Origin: Erythrophleum ivorense
Taxonomy: Eukaryota; Streptophyta; Magnoliopsida; Fabales; Fabaceae
DNA length: 64,000 nt
Reading direction: 5' to 3'
Assembly (NCBI GenBank): GCA_026724425.1
Contig: JAIUCV010000090.1
Span: forward strand, 3,100,001 to 3,164,000
In this document: piece by piece, positions 41,301 through 51,548 of the stretch
How positions within the stretch are numbered: the stretch's first letter is position 1
Layout of the letters: each line of letters begins with the position of its first letter
Translations under genes and position numbers: made by a program
Notes under the pieces: model-generated
What the model was told of the DNA's origin: nothing
The model's database searches: none
The model's input: the letters and a program-made list of their open reading frames with translations, nothing else

Positions 41301-44300
41301 CCTCTCAAGGAATGAGAATCATGTCACACAAGTTGCTCCTCCTAGTCCCGTGGAGAATCTAATGCATGTTTGGCTAAGTATGGGTCCGTCTTGATCATTA
41401 CATACACTACAAGTATGTTTCTATAATTGTGTGGAGGCATAGAGCTACGATTGGGACTCCTTACTACTAATGTTTCTCTCAGGATGGTAGCTTTGATGTT
41501 CCTCTCAAGGAATGAGAATCATGTCACACATGTTGCTCCTCATAGTCCCGTGGAGAACCTAATGCATGTTTGGCTAAGTATGGGTCCGTCTTGATCATTA
41601 CATACACTACAAGTATGTTTCTACATTGTGTGGAGGCATAGAGCTACGATTGGGACTCCTTACTGCTTATGTTTCTCTCAGGATGGTAGCTTTGATGTTC
41701 CTCTCAAGGAATGACAATCATGTCACACATTTTGCTCCTCCTAGTCCCGTGGAGAACCTAATGCATGTTTGCCTAAGTATGGGTCCGTCTTGATCATTAC
41801 ATACACTACAAGTATGTTTCTACATTGTGTGGAGGCATAGAGCTACGATTGGGACTCCTTACTACTAATGTTTCTCTCAGGATGGTAGCTTTGATGTTCC
41901 TCTCAAGGAATGAGAATCATGTCACACATGTTGCTCCTCATAGTCCCGTGGAGAACCTAATGCATGTTTGGCTAAGTATGGGTCCGTCTTGCTCATTACA
42001 TACACTACAAGTATGTTTCTACATTGTGTGGAGGCATAGAGCTACGATTGGGACTCCTTACTACTTATGTTTCTCTCAGGATGGTAGCTTTGATGTTCCT
42101 CTCAAGGAATGAGAATCATGTCACACATGTTGCTCCTCCTAGTCCCGTGGAGAACCTAATGCATGTTTGGCTAAGTATGGGTCCGTCTTGATCATTACAT
42201 ACACTACAAGTATGTTTCTACATTGTGTGGAGGCATAGAGCTACGATTGGGACTCCTTACTGCTTATGTTTCTCTCAGGATGGTAGCTTTGATGTGCCTC
42301 TGAAGGAATGAGAATCATGTCACACATTTTGCTCCTGCTAGTCCCGTGGAGAACCTAATGCATGTTTGGCTAAGTATGGGTCCGTCTTGATCATTACATA
42401 GACTACAAGTATGTTTCTACATTGTGTGGAGGCATAGAGCTACGATTGAGACTCCTTACTACTTATGTTTCTCTCAGGATGGTAGCTTTGATGTTCCTCT
42501 CAAGGAATGAGAATCATGTCACACAAGTTGCTCCTCCTAGTCCCGTGGAGAATCTAATGCATGTTTGGCTAAGTATGGGTCCGTCTTGATCATTACATAC
42601 ACTACAAGTATGTTTCTATAATTGTGTGGAGGCATAGAGCTACGATTGGGACTCCTTACTACTAATGTTTCTCTCAGGATGGTAGCTTTGATGTTCCTCT
42701 CAAGGAATGAGAATCATGTCACACATGTTGCTCCTCATAGTCCCGTGGAGAACCTAATGCATGTTTGGCTAAGTATGGGTCCGTCTTGATCATTACATAC
42801 ACTACAAGTATGTTTCTACATTGTGTGGAGGCATAGAGCTACGATTGGGACTCCTTACTACTAATGTTTCTCTCAGGATGGTAGCTTTGATGTTCCTCTC
42901 AAGGAATGAGAATCATGTCACACATGTTGCTCCTCATAGTCCCGTGGAGAACCCAATGCATGTTTGGCTAAGTATGGGTCCGTCTTGCTCATTACATACA
43001 CTACAAGTATGTTTCTACATTGTGTGGAGGCATAGAGCTACGATTGGGACTCCTTACTACTTATGTTTCTCTCAGGATGGTAGCTTTGATGTTCCTCTCA
43101 AGGAATGAGAATCATGTCACACATGTTGCTCCTCCTAGTCCCGTGGAGAATCTAATGCATGTTTGGCTAAGTATGGGTCCGTCTTGATCATTACATACAC
43201 TACAAGTATGTTTCTACATTGTGTGGAGGCATAGAGCTACGATTGGGACTCCTTACTGCTTATGTTTCTCTCAGGATGGTAGCTTTGATGTTCCTCTCAA
43301 GGAATGAGAATCATGTCACACATGTTGCTCCTCCTAGTCCCGTGGAGAATCTAATGCATGTTTGGCTAAGTATGGGTCCGTCTTGATCATTACATACACT
43401 ACAAGTATGTTTCTACATTGTGTGGAGGCATAGAGCTACGATTGGAACTCCTTACTACTTATGTTTCTCTCAGGATGGTAGCTTTGATGTTCCTCTCAAG
43501 GAATGAGAATCATGTCACACAAGTTGCTCCTCCTAGTCCCGTGGAGAATCTAATGCATGTTTGGCTAAGTATGGGTCCGTCTTGATCATTACATACACTA
43601 CAAGTATGTTTCTACATTGTGTGGAGGCATAGAGCTACGATTGGGACTCCTTACTGCTTATGTTTCTCTCAGGATGGTAGCTTTGATGTTCCTCTCAAGG
43701 AATGAGAATCATGTCACACATGTTGCTCCTCCTAGTCCCGTGGAGAATCTAATGCATGTTTGGCTAAGTATGGGTCCGTCTTGATCATTACATACACTAC
43801 AAGTATGTTTCTACATTGTGTGGGGGCATAGAGCTACGATTGGGACTCCTTACTGCTTATGTTTCTCTCAGGATGGTGCTTTGATGTTCCTCTCAAGGAA
43901 TGAGAATCATGTCACACATGTTGCTCCTCCTAGTCCCGTGGAGAATCTAATGCATGTTTGGCTAAGTATGGGTCCGTCTTGCTCATTACATACACTACAA
44001 GTATGTTTCTACATTGTGTGGAGGCATAGAGCTACGATTGGAACTCCTTACTACTTATGTTTCTCTCAGGATGGTAGCTTTGATGTTCCTCTCAAGGAAT
44101 GAGAATCATGTCACACAAGTTGCTCCTCCTAGTCCCGTGGAGAATCTAATGCATGTTTGGCTAAGTATGGGTCCGTCTTGATCATTACATACACTACAAG
44201 TATGTTTCTACATTGTGTGGAGGCATAGAGCTACGATTGGGACTCCTTACTACTTATGTTTCTCTCAGGATGGTAGCTTTGATGTTCCTCTCAAGGAATG

Positions 44301-47300
44301 AGAATCATGTCACACATGTTGCTCCTCATAGTCCCGTGGAGAACCTAATGCATGTTTGGCTAAGTATGGGTCCGTCTTGATCATTACATACACTACAAGT
44401 ATGTTTCTACATTGTGTGGAGGCATAGAGCTACGATTGGGACTCCTTACTGCTTATGTTTCTCTCAGGATGGTAGCTTTGATGTTCCTCTCAAGGAATGA
44501 GAATCATGTCACACAAGTTGCTCCTCCTAGTCCCGTGGAGAATCTAATGCATGTTTGGCTAAGTATGGGTCCGTCTTGATCATTACATACACTACAAGTA
44601 TGTTTCTATAATTGTGTGGAGGCATAGAGCTACGATTGGGACTCCTTACTACTAATGTTTCTCTCAGGATGGTAGCTTTGATGTTCCTCTCAAGGAATGA
44701 GAATCATGTCACACATGTTGCTCCTCATAGTCCCGTGGAGAACCTAATGCATGTTTGGCTAAGTATGGGTCCGTCTTGATCATCACATACACTACAAGTA
44801 TGTTTCTACATTGTGTGGAGGCATAGAGCTATGATTGGGACTCCTTACTGCTTATGTTTCTCTCAGGATGGTAGCTTTGATGTTCCTCTCAAGGAATGAC
44901 AATCATGTCACACATTTTGCTCCTCCTAGTCCCGTGGAGAACCTAATGCATGTTTGCCTAAGTATGGGTCCGTCTTGATCATTACATACACTACAAGTAT
45001 GTTTCTACATTGTGTGGAGGCATAGAGCTACGATTGGGACTCCTTACTACTAATGTTTCTCTCAGGATGGTAGCTTTGATGTTCCTCTCAAGGAATGAGA
45101 ATCATGTCACACATGTTGCTCCTCATAGTCCCGTGGAGAACCTAATGCATGTTTGGCTAAGTATGGGTCCGTCTTGCTCATTACATACACTACAAGTATG
45201 TTTCTACATTGTGTGGAGGCATAGAGCTACGATTGGGACTCCTTACTACTTGTGTTTCTCTCAGGATGGTAGCTTTGATGTTCCTCTCAAGGAATGAGAA
45301 TCATGTCACACATGTTGCTCCTCATAGTCCCGTGGAGAACCTAATGCATGTTTGGCTAAGTATGGGTCCGTCTTGATTATTACATACACTACAAGTATGT
45401 TTCTACATTGTGTGGAGGCATAGAGCTACGATTGGGACTCCTTACTACTTATGTTTCTCTCAGTATGGTAGCTTTGATGTTCCTCTCAAGGAATGAGAAT
45501 CATGTCACACATGTTGCTCCTCATAGTCCCGTGGAGAACCTAATGCATGTTTGCCTAAGTATGGGTCCGTCTTGATCATTACATACACTACAAGTATGTT
45601 TCTACATTGTGTGGAGGCATAGAGCTACGATTGGGACTCCTTACTACTTATGTTTCTCTCAGGATGGTAGCTTTGATGTTCCTCTCAAGGAATGAGAATC
45701 ATGTCACACATGTTGCTCCTCATAGTCCCGTGGAGAACCTAATGCATGTTTGGCTAAGTATGGGTCCGTCTTGATCATTACATACACTACAAGTATGTTT
45801 CTACATTGTGTGGAGGCATAGAGCTACGATTGGGACTCCTTACTGCTTATGTTTCTCTCACGATGGTAGCTTTGATGTTCCTCTCAAGGAATGAGAATCA
45901 TGTCACACAAGTTGCTCCTCCTAGTCCCGTGGAGAATCTAATGCATGTTTGGCTAAGTATGGGTCCGTCTTGATCATTACATACACTACAAGTATGTTTC
46001 TATAATTGTGTGGAGGCATAGAGCTACGATTGGGACTCCTTACTACTAATGTTTCTCTCAGGATGGTAGCTTTGATGTTCCTCTCAAGGAATGAGAATCA
46101 TGTCACACATGTTGCTCCTCATAGTCCCGTGGAGAACCTAATGCATGTTTGGCTAAGTATGGGTCCGTCTTGATCATCACATACACTACAAGTATGTTTC
46201 TACATTGTGTGGAGGCATAGAGCTATGATTGGGACTCCTTACTGCTTATGTTTCTCTCAGGATGGTAGCTTTGATGTTCCTCTCAAGGAATGACAATCAT
46301 GTCACACATTTTGCTCCTCCTAGTCCCGTGGAGAACCTAATGCATGTTTGCCTAAGTATGGGTCCGTCTTGATCATTACATACACTACAAGTATGTTTCT
46401 ACATTGTGTGGAGGCATAGAGCTACGATTGGGACTCCTTACTACTAATGTTTCTCTCAGGATGGTAGCTTTGATGTTCCTCTCAAGGAATGAGAATCATG
46501 TCACACATGTTGCTCCTCATAGTCCCGTGGAGAACCTAATGCATGTTTGGCTAAGTATGGGTCCGTCTTGCTCATTACATACACTACAAGTATGTTTCTA
46601 CATTGTGTGGAGGCATAGAGCTACAATTGGGACTCCTTACTACTTGTGTTTCTCTCAGGATGGTAGCTTTGATGTTCCTCTCAAGGAATGAGAATCATGT
46701 CACACATGTTGCTCCTCCTAGTCCCGTGGAGAACCTAATGCATGTTTGGCTAAGTATGGGTCCGTCTTGATCATTACATACACTACAAGTATGTTTCTAC
46801 ATTGTGTGGAGGCATAGAGCTACGATTGGGACTCCTTACTGCTTATGTTTCTCTCAGGATGGTAGCTTTGATGTTCCTCTCAAGGAATGAGAATCATGTC
46901 ACACATGTTGCTCCTCCTAGTCCCGTGGAGAATCTAATGCATGTTTGGCTAAGTATGGGTCCGTCTTGATCATTACATACACTACAAGTATGTTTCTATA
47001 ATTGTGTGGAGGCATAGAGCTACGATTGGAACTCCTTACTACTTATGTTTCTCTCAGGATGGTAGCTTTGATGTTCCTCTCAAGGAATGACAATCATGTC
47101 ACACAAGTTGCTCCTCCTAGTCCCGTGGAGAATCTAATGCATGTTTGGCTAAGTATGGGTCCGTCTTGATTATTACATACACTACAAGTATGTTTCTACA
47201 TTGTGTGGAGGCATAGAGCTACGATTGGGACTCCTTACTGCTTATGTTTCTCTCAGGATGGTAGCTTTGATGTTCCTCTCAAGGAATGAGAATCATGTCA

Positions 47301-49841
47301 CACATGTTGCTCCTCCTAGTCCCGTGGAGAATCTAATGCATGTTTGGCTAAGTATGGGTCCGTCTTGATCATTACATACACTACAAGTATGTTTCTACAT
47401 TGTGTGGGGGCATAGAGCTACGATTGGGACTCCTTACTACTTATGTTTCTCTCAGGATGGTGCTTTGATGTTCCTCTCAAGGAATGAGAATCATGTCACA
47501 CATGTTGCTCCTCATAGTCCCGTGGAGAACCTAATGCATGTTTGGCTAAGTATGGGTTTGTCTTGATCATTACATACACTACAAGTATGTTTCTACATTG
47601 TGTGGAGGCATAGAGCTACGATTGGGACTCCTTACTACTTATGTTTCTCTCAGGATGGTAGCTTTGATGTGCCTCTGAAGGAATGAGAATCATGTCACAC
47701 ATTTTGCTCCTGCTAGTCCCGTGGAGAACCTAATGCATGTTTGGCTAAGTATGGGTCCGTCTTGATCATTACATAGACTACAAGTATGTTTCTACATTGT
47801 GTGGAGGCATAGAGCTACGATTGGGACTCCTTACTACTTATGTTTCTCTCAGGATGGTAGCTTTGATGTTCCTCTCAAGGAATGAGAATCATGTCACACA
47901 AGTTGCTCCTCCTAGTCCCGTGGAGAATCTAATGCATGTTTGGCTAAGTATGGGTCCGTCTTGATCATTACATACACTACAAGTATGTTTCTATAATTGT
48001 GTGGAGGCATAGAGCTACGATTGGGACTCCTTACTACTAATGTTTCTCTCAGGATGGTAGCTTTGATGTTCCTCTCAAGGAATGAGAATCATGTCACACA
48101 TGTTGCTCCTCATAGTCCCGTGGAGAACCTAATGCATGTTTGGCTAAGTATGGGTCCGTCTTGATCATTACATACACTACAAGTATGTTTCTACATTGTG
48201 TGGAGGCATAGAGCTACGATTGGGACTCCTTACTGCTTATGTTTCTCTCAGGATGGTAGCTTTGATGTTCCTCTCAAGGAATGACAATCATGTCACACAT
48301 TTTGCTCCTCCTAGTCCCGTGGAGAACCTAATGCATGTTTGGCTAAGTATGGGTCCGTCTTGATCATTACATACACTACAAGTATGTTTCTACATTGTGT
48401 GGAGGCATAGAGCTACGATTGGGACTCCTTACTACTAATGTTTCTCTCAGGATGGTAGCTTTGATGTTCCTCTCAAGGAATGAGAATCATGTCACACATG
48501 TTGCTCCTCATAGTCCCGTGGAGAACCTAATGCATGTTTGGCTAAGTATGGGTCCGTCTTGCTCATTACATACACTACAAGTATGTTTCTACATTGTGTG
48601 GAGGCATAGAGCTACGATTGGGACTCCTTACTACTTATGTTTCTCTCAGGATGGTAGCTTTGATGTTCCTCTCAAGGAATGAGAATCATGTCACACATGT
48701 TGCTCCTCCTAGTCCCGTGGAGAATCTAATGCATGTTTGGCTATGTATGGGTCCGTCTTGATCATTACATACACTACAAGTATGTTTCTACATTGTGTGG
48801 AGGCATAGAGCTACGATTGGGACTCCTTACTGCTTATGTTTCTCTCAGGATGGTAGCTTTGATGTTCCTCTCAAGGAATGAGAATCATGTCACACATGTT
48901 GCTCCTCCTAGTCCCGTGGAGAATCTAATGCATGTTTGGCTAAGTATGGGTCCGTCTTGATCATTACATACACTACAAGTATGTTTCTACATTGTGTGGA
49001 GGCATAGAGCTACGATTGGAACTCCTTACTACTTATGTTTCTCTCAGGATGGTAGCTTTGATGTTCCTCTCAAGGAATGAGAATCATGTCACACAAGTTG
49101 CTCCTCCTAGTCCCGTGGAGAATCTAATGCATGTTTGGCTAAGTATGGGTCCGTCTTGATCATTACATACACTACAAGTATGTTTCTACATTGTGTGGAG
49201 GCATAGAGCTACGATTGGGACTCCTTACTGCTTATGTTTCTCTCAGGATGGTAGCTTTGATGTTCCTCTCAAGGAATGAGAATCATGTCACACATGTTGC
49301 TCCTCCTAGTCCCGTGGAGAATCTAATGCATGTTTGGCTAAGTATGGGTCCGTCTTGATCATTACATACACTACAAGTATGTTTCTACATTGTGTGGGGG
49401 CATAGAGCAACGATTGGGACTCCTTACTGCTTATGTTTCTCTCAGGATGGTGCTTTGATGTTCCTCTCAAGGAATGAGAATCATGTCACACATGTTGCTC
49501 CTCCTAGTCCCGTGGAGAATCTAATGCATGTTTGGCTAAGTATGGGTCCGTCTTGCTCATTACATACACTACAAGTATGTTTCTACATTGTGTGGAGGCA
49601 TAGAGCTACGATTGGAACTCCTTACTACTTATGTTTCTCTCAGGATGGTAGCTTTGATGTTCCTCTCAAGGAATGAGAATCATGTCACACAAGTTGCTCC
49701 TCCTAGTCCCGTGGAGAATCTAATGCATGTTTGGCTAAGTATGGGTCCGTCTTGATCATTACATACACTACAAGTATGTTTCTACATTGTGTGGAGGCAT
49801 AGAGCTACGATTGGGACTCCTTACTGCTTATGTTTCTCTCA
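41301..49841 (+). repeat. Right part of left array, five-monomer cassette zone
   Basis: The GTTTTTACATTG subtype is no longer seen here. A five-monomer cassette defined by a CTTGCTCATTAC monomer and, 997 bp downstream of its start, a GGGGGCATAG/GGATGGTGC monomer is found at 42821-44102 and 48395-49676. The same cassette occurs beyond the retroelement at 59764-61045 and 62549-63830. Other repeated blocks include two near-identical copies with CATCACATAC and GAGCTATGATTG at about 44.8 and 46.2 kb, 7 monomers apart. Confidence 0.7.
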
Positions 49842-49893
49842 GGATGGTAGCTTTGATGTTTCTCTCAGTATGGTAGCTTTGATGTTCCTCTCA
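49842..49893 (+). repeat. 26-bp tandem duplication inside the last monomer
   Basis: The monomer next to the retroelement contains two consecutive 26-bp copies (49842-49867 and 49868-49893) of the segment that starts G(G/T)ATGGTAGC and ends CTCTCA. They differ at two positions. Other monomers carry this segment once. The duplication ends 29 bp before the insertion point. Confidence 0.9.
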
Positions 49894-49917
49894 AGGAATG
49901 AGAATCATGTCACACAT

Positions 49918-49922
49918 GTTGC
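49918..49922. other. Target-site duplication, left copy (GTTGC)
   Basis: GTTGC is the last satellite sequence before the TG of the 5' LTR, and it is repeated immediately after the CA of the 3' LTR (57878-57882). It lies at monomer bases 126-130 counted from ACTACAAGTA. Five-base duplications are normal for Ty3/gypsy integration. Confidence 0.95.
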
Positions 49923-50179
49923 TGATGTACATATATTTCAACCTGTTTTAGCATCATTTATCCATCGCTTTCGTGCATTTATCACATCATTCCACTACCA
50001 TTTACATCCATATGCATCCACTTCTCTTAGATGATAGTTTGCATAAGCATTTGCATCAATCCTTGCATTATTTGCCATTTCAGGTACTTTTGGAGCAGAT
50101 GGAGTGTTGGCCAAGGAATGGGATGAAGTGAAGCTCAAGGAAGGAGATGGAGTGATGGCCAAGAAAGAAGTAGAAGCAA

Positions 50180-50336
50180 ACTCGACCTACGGACTCGATC
50201 AACCACCTCGAGTTGGTGCCAAAGGTGGCGCCTTTACACGGACTCGACGAGTACATCGAGTCGGTGGTCGAGTTGGTGCCAAAGGTGGCACCTTTACGCA
50301 GACTCGACCAGATCACATGAAGTTGGCACCTCGAGT
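50180..50336 (+). repeat. U3 block of repeated ACTCGA/TCGAGT hexamers and 60-bp direct repeat
   Basis: Eight copies of ACTCGA or its complement TCGAGT lie within 157 bp, at 50180, 50193, 50208, 50242, 50256, 50268, 50302 and 50331. A 41-bp segment starting TCGAGTTGG at 50208 recurs at 50268 (period 60) with three differences. Each copy holds a GGTGCC-AAAGGT-GGCRCC arrangement, a perfect 6-bp stem in the second copy. The block sits 40-200 bp upstream of the TATA box, where LTR enhancers usually lie. A role as protein-binding sites is inferred. The same block is in the 3' LTR at 56701-56857. Confidence 0.8.
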
Positions 50337-50342
50337 CTGTAG

Positions 50343-50385
50343 CACGTGTTATTTTTACTTTTTTTCTAAAACCTAGTATAAAAGG
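50343..50385 (+). promoter_or_regulatory. Predicted LTR core promoter (G-box and TATA box)
   Basis: CACGTG at 50343-50348 is a plant G-box core. TATAAAAGG at 50377-50385 is a good plant TATA box, so transcription would start near 50408-50415. The copy in the 3' LTR is at 56864-56906 and could drive outward transcription into the right satellite block. No expression evidence is available. Confidence 0.6.
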
Positions 50386-50512
50386 CCAAATGATGTCATT
50401 TGTGTCAGACATCTTCTTTTTACTCTGACTAAGTTGAAAATCGCCTCTAGGGTTCTTATTTTGTATTTTCAGATTGCTTCTTTGTCTTTGAGATTTTGCA
50501 ACTATTTCCTTC

Positions 50513-50518
50513 AATAAA
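50513..50518 (+). terminator. Candidate polyadenylation signal AATAAA in 5' LTR
   Basis: AATAAA lies 128 bp after the end of the TATA box. In the 3' LTR the equivalent site (57034-57039) would direct 3'-end formation of the genomic RNA. The R region would then be about 110-140 bp. Confidence 0.45.
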
Positions 50519-50729
50519 GTTGTTTAGTTTTCAATCCTCTTTCTGATGATGCAAGTTTTATCAATTTCTGGGTTTGATTTCTGTATGGCGATTTCTGAGT
50601 AGTCTATTTAGGGTTCTTGAAGGTTGGGTTAGATTAGTGAAAATCCATGATTACCCAGGGTGTTTAAGCTTTGAATTTCTGATTTCCCTTCTTGATTAGT
50701 GAACTTAATGCTTTTTCCTCTATGATTAA

Positions 50730-50849
50730 TTGGAATTTGAAATTAGGCATTTCAGCACCCAGAAGGTGTTTGATGAAATGCCTGAACCAGCTATTACAAG
50801 AAATTTGCATATCATACCTAGGATACTAGTTGCCTTGATTGCACTTTAG
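50730..50849 (+). pseudogene. Possible captured PPR-gene fragment in U5
   Basis: A 39-codon open stretch (no ATG at its start, ended by TAG at 50847-50849) contains the residues QKVFDEMPEP at 50760-50789. This closely matches the KVFDEMPE(R/P) segment common in plant pentatricopeptide repeat proteins. It is preceded by a TTTCAG acceptor-like sequence ending at 50755. The residues after it (AITRNLH) do not continue the PPR pattern. A short captured exon fragment is one explanation and chance similarity is another. The identical copy in the 3' LTR is at 57251-57370. Confidence 0.3.
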
Positions 50850-50891
50850 CATTTGCAAACTGCTTCTTAATGCTTGTTAGTGTGCATTTCG

Positions 50892-50946
50892 CCATGAGAG
50901 TGGGTCTGGAAGCATACTAACTCGATAGCTCCTGCCACGAGAGTGG
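50892..50946 (+). other. Twin GAGA-loop hairpins in U5
   Basis: CCATGAGAGTGG (50892-50903) and CCACGAGAGTGG (50935-50946) each form a four-pair stem closing a GAGA tetraloop. The first has one G-U pair. They sit 43 bp apart in related contexts (GCCAYGAGAGTGGRTYTG). The region is in the transcribed leader, so an RNA structure is plausible. Copies in the 3' LTR are at 57413-57424 and 57456-57467. Confidence 0.4.
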
Positions 50947-51359
50947 ATTTGCTAGTTGTCGAGTTTGCAGCTGAGGGACTAGCTCTGCTTGAGTTTTGTT
51001 GAACACCCTAGTGTTAGTCATGGAGATTCATTAGTCAATAACACCCAATCCTCAGGATCCTTTGTCTTAAATTGTTTCTCATCTTGTGTTTGTTCTTTAA
51101 GCTTTTTATCTTTTATATTTTATTTTATTGCATTCTGTTCATCCTAGATTTCAGTTCATAATCATCAGCTTGCATTACCTTTGCTCATTTCATAAGTTGA
51201 TAGATTACATTCTCATATTTGAATTGGCTTGACTTATTTAGACTTGATCGCATCCTGATTGCATAGCTTCACACCCGATTTGGATTGACTCCTTCTTACA
51301 CTGCAACGATATGATAGTGTAGTTAGGGTAATTGTTTAGTAAAAATCCTACTATCAATT

Positions 51360-51373
51360 TGGCGCCGTTGCCG
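51360..51373 (+). other. Primer binding site, tRNA-Asp type
   Basis: TGGCGCCGTTGCCG, three bases after the 5' LTR, is complementary to the 3' end of plant tRNA-Asp including the CCA tail. Complementarity stops after 14 bases, where the sequence continues ATTGGG. This primer type is known for Athila elements. It is the minus-strand DNA start site. Confidence 0.88.
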
Positions 51374-51548
51374 ATTGGGTGTTTGTTTGCTACATTTAGG
51401 ATTTCAAGTTCCTTAAGATCAAGTTCGTTTCCGCGTTACACAGTTCCTGATTTTGCCTATTCTCTCTGTCTTTGTCGTTGCAGGTACCGACCACGACAGA
51501 CTCTACGTGCAAACTCGACGAACACCATCGAGTTAGTACGTTGGTTGT
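51374..51548 (+). other. 5' leader between primer site and gag
   Basis: This is a short untranslated leader. It contains one ACTCGA/TCGAGT pair (51513-51518 and 51528-51533) like those in U3. A CTTTGTCGTTGCAG stretch ending near 51483 resembles a 3' splice acceptor, but no matching donor was identified. Packaging signals would be expected in this region. None can be named from sequence alone. Confidence 0.5.

Larger units (their letters stand above)
1..49922 (+). repeat. 199-bp satellite array, left block
   Basis: This is an uninterrupted head-to-tail tandem array. The phrase ACTACAAGTATG recurs every 199-200 bases (for example at 1, 200 and 400), giving about 250 monomers in one orientation. 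Monomers differ by scattered substitutions and 1-bp indels. Diagnostic subtypes include: a 200-bp form with CTATAATTG; a form with GGTATGTCTTG and GTGGACAACC; a form with GTTTTTACATTG and AGCTTCGATG; a form with GATGTGCCTCTGAAGG; a form with GGAATAAG and AATGCTGTTT; a form with CTTGCTCATTAC; and a form with TGTGGGGGCAT and GGATGGTGC. No interruption, transposon or gene is visible before 49923. High homogeneity with HOR organisation is what is known of plant centromeric satellites. Centromere function itself is inferred. The sequence does not resemble the Arabidopsis 178-bp centromere repeat as I remember it. Confidence 0.97.
49923..51356 (+). repeat. 5' long terminal repeat, 1434 bp
   Basis: It begins TGATGTACAT and ends ACTATCA, the canonical TG...CA ends. 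It has the same length as the 3' LTR, and the only difference I find by eye is C at 51044 against A at 57565. Landmarks: a repeated TCGA-rich block (50180-50336), a G-box CACGTG (50343-50348), a TATA box (50377-50385) and AATAAA (50513-50518). U3 would be about 490 bp and R roughly 50408 to about 50540. That leaves an unusually long U5 of about 800 bp, which contains two small GAGA-loop hairpins and a stretch resembling a PPR gene. Confidence 0.96.

Noticed and set aside
48733..48960. 75-codon ORF in the satellite
   Set aside because: It was created by a single TAAG to TATG change in one monomer and is otherwise the repeat itself.
1..49922. CRISPR array
   Set aside because: The direct repeats are contiguous 199-bp units without unique spacers, in a eukaryotic retroelement context.
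49789..50034. 81-codon ORF crossing the satellite-LTR junction
   Set aside because: It is a chance frame across the insertion boundary with no recognisable domain.
50080..50514. 144-codon minus-strand and 90-codon plus-strand ORFs in the LTR, repeated in the 3' LTR
   Set aside because: They overlap the promoter and U3 repeats, show low-complexity translated repeats, and have no known domain. Identity between copies is explained by LTR identity.
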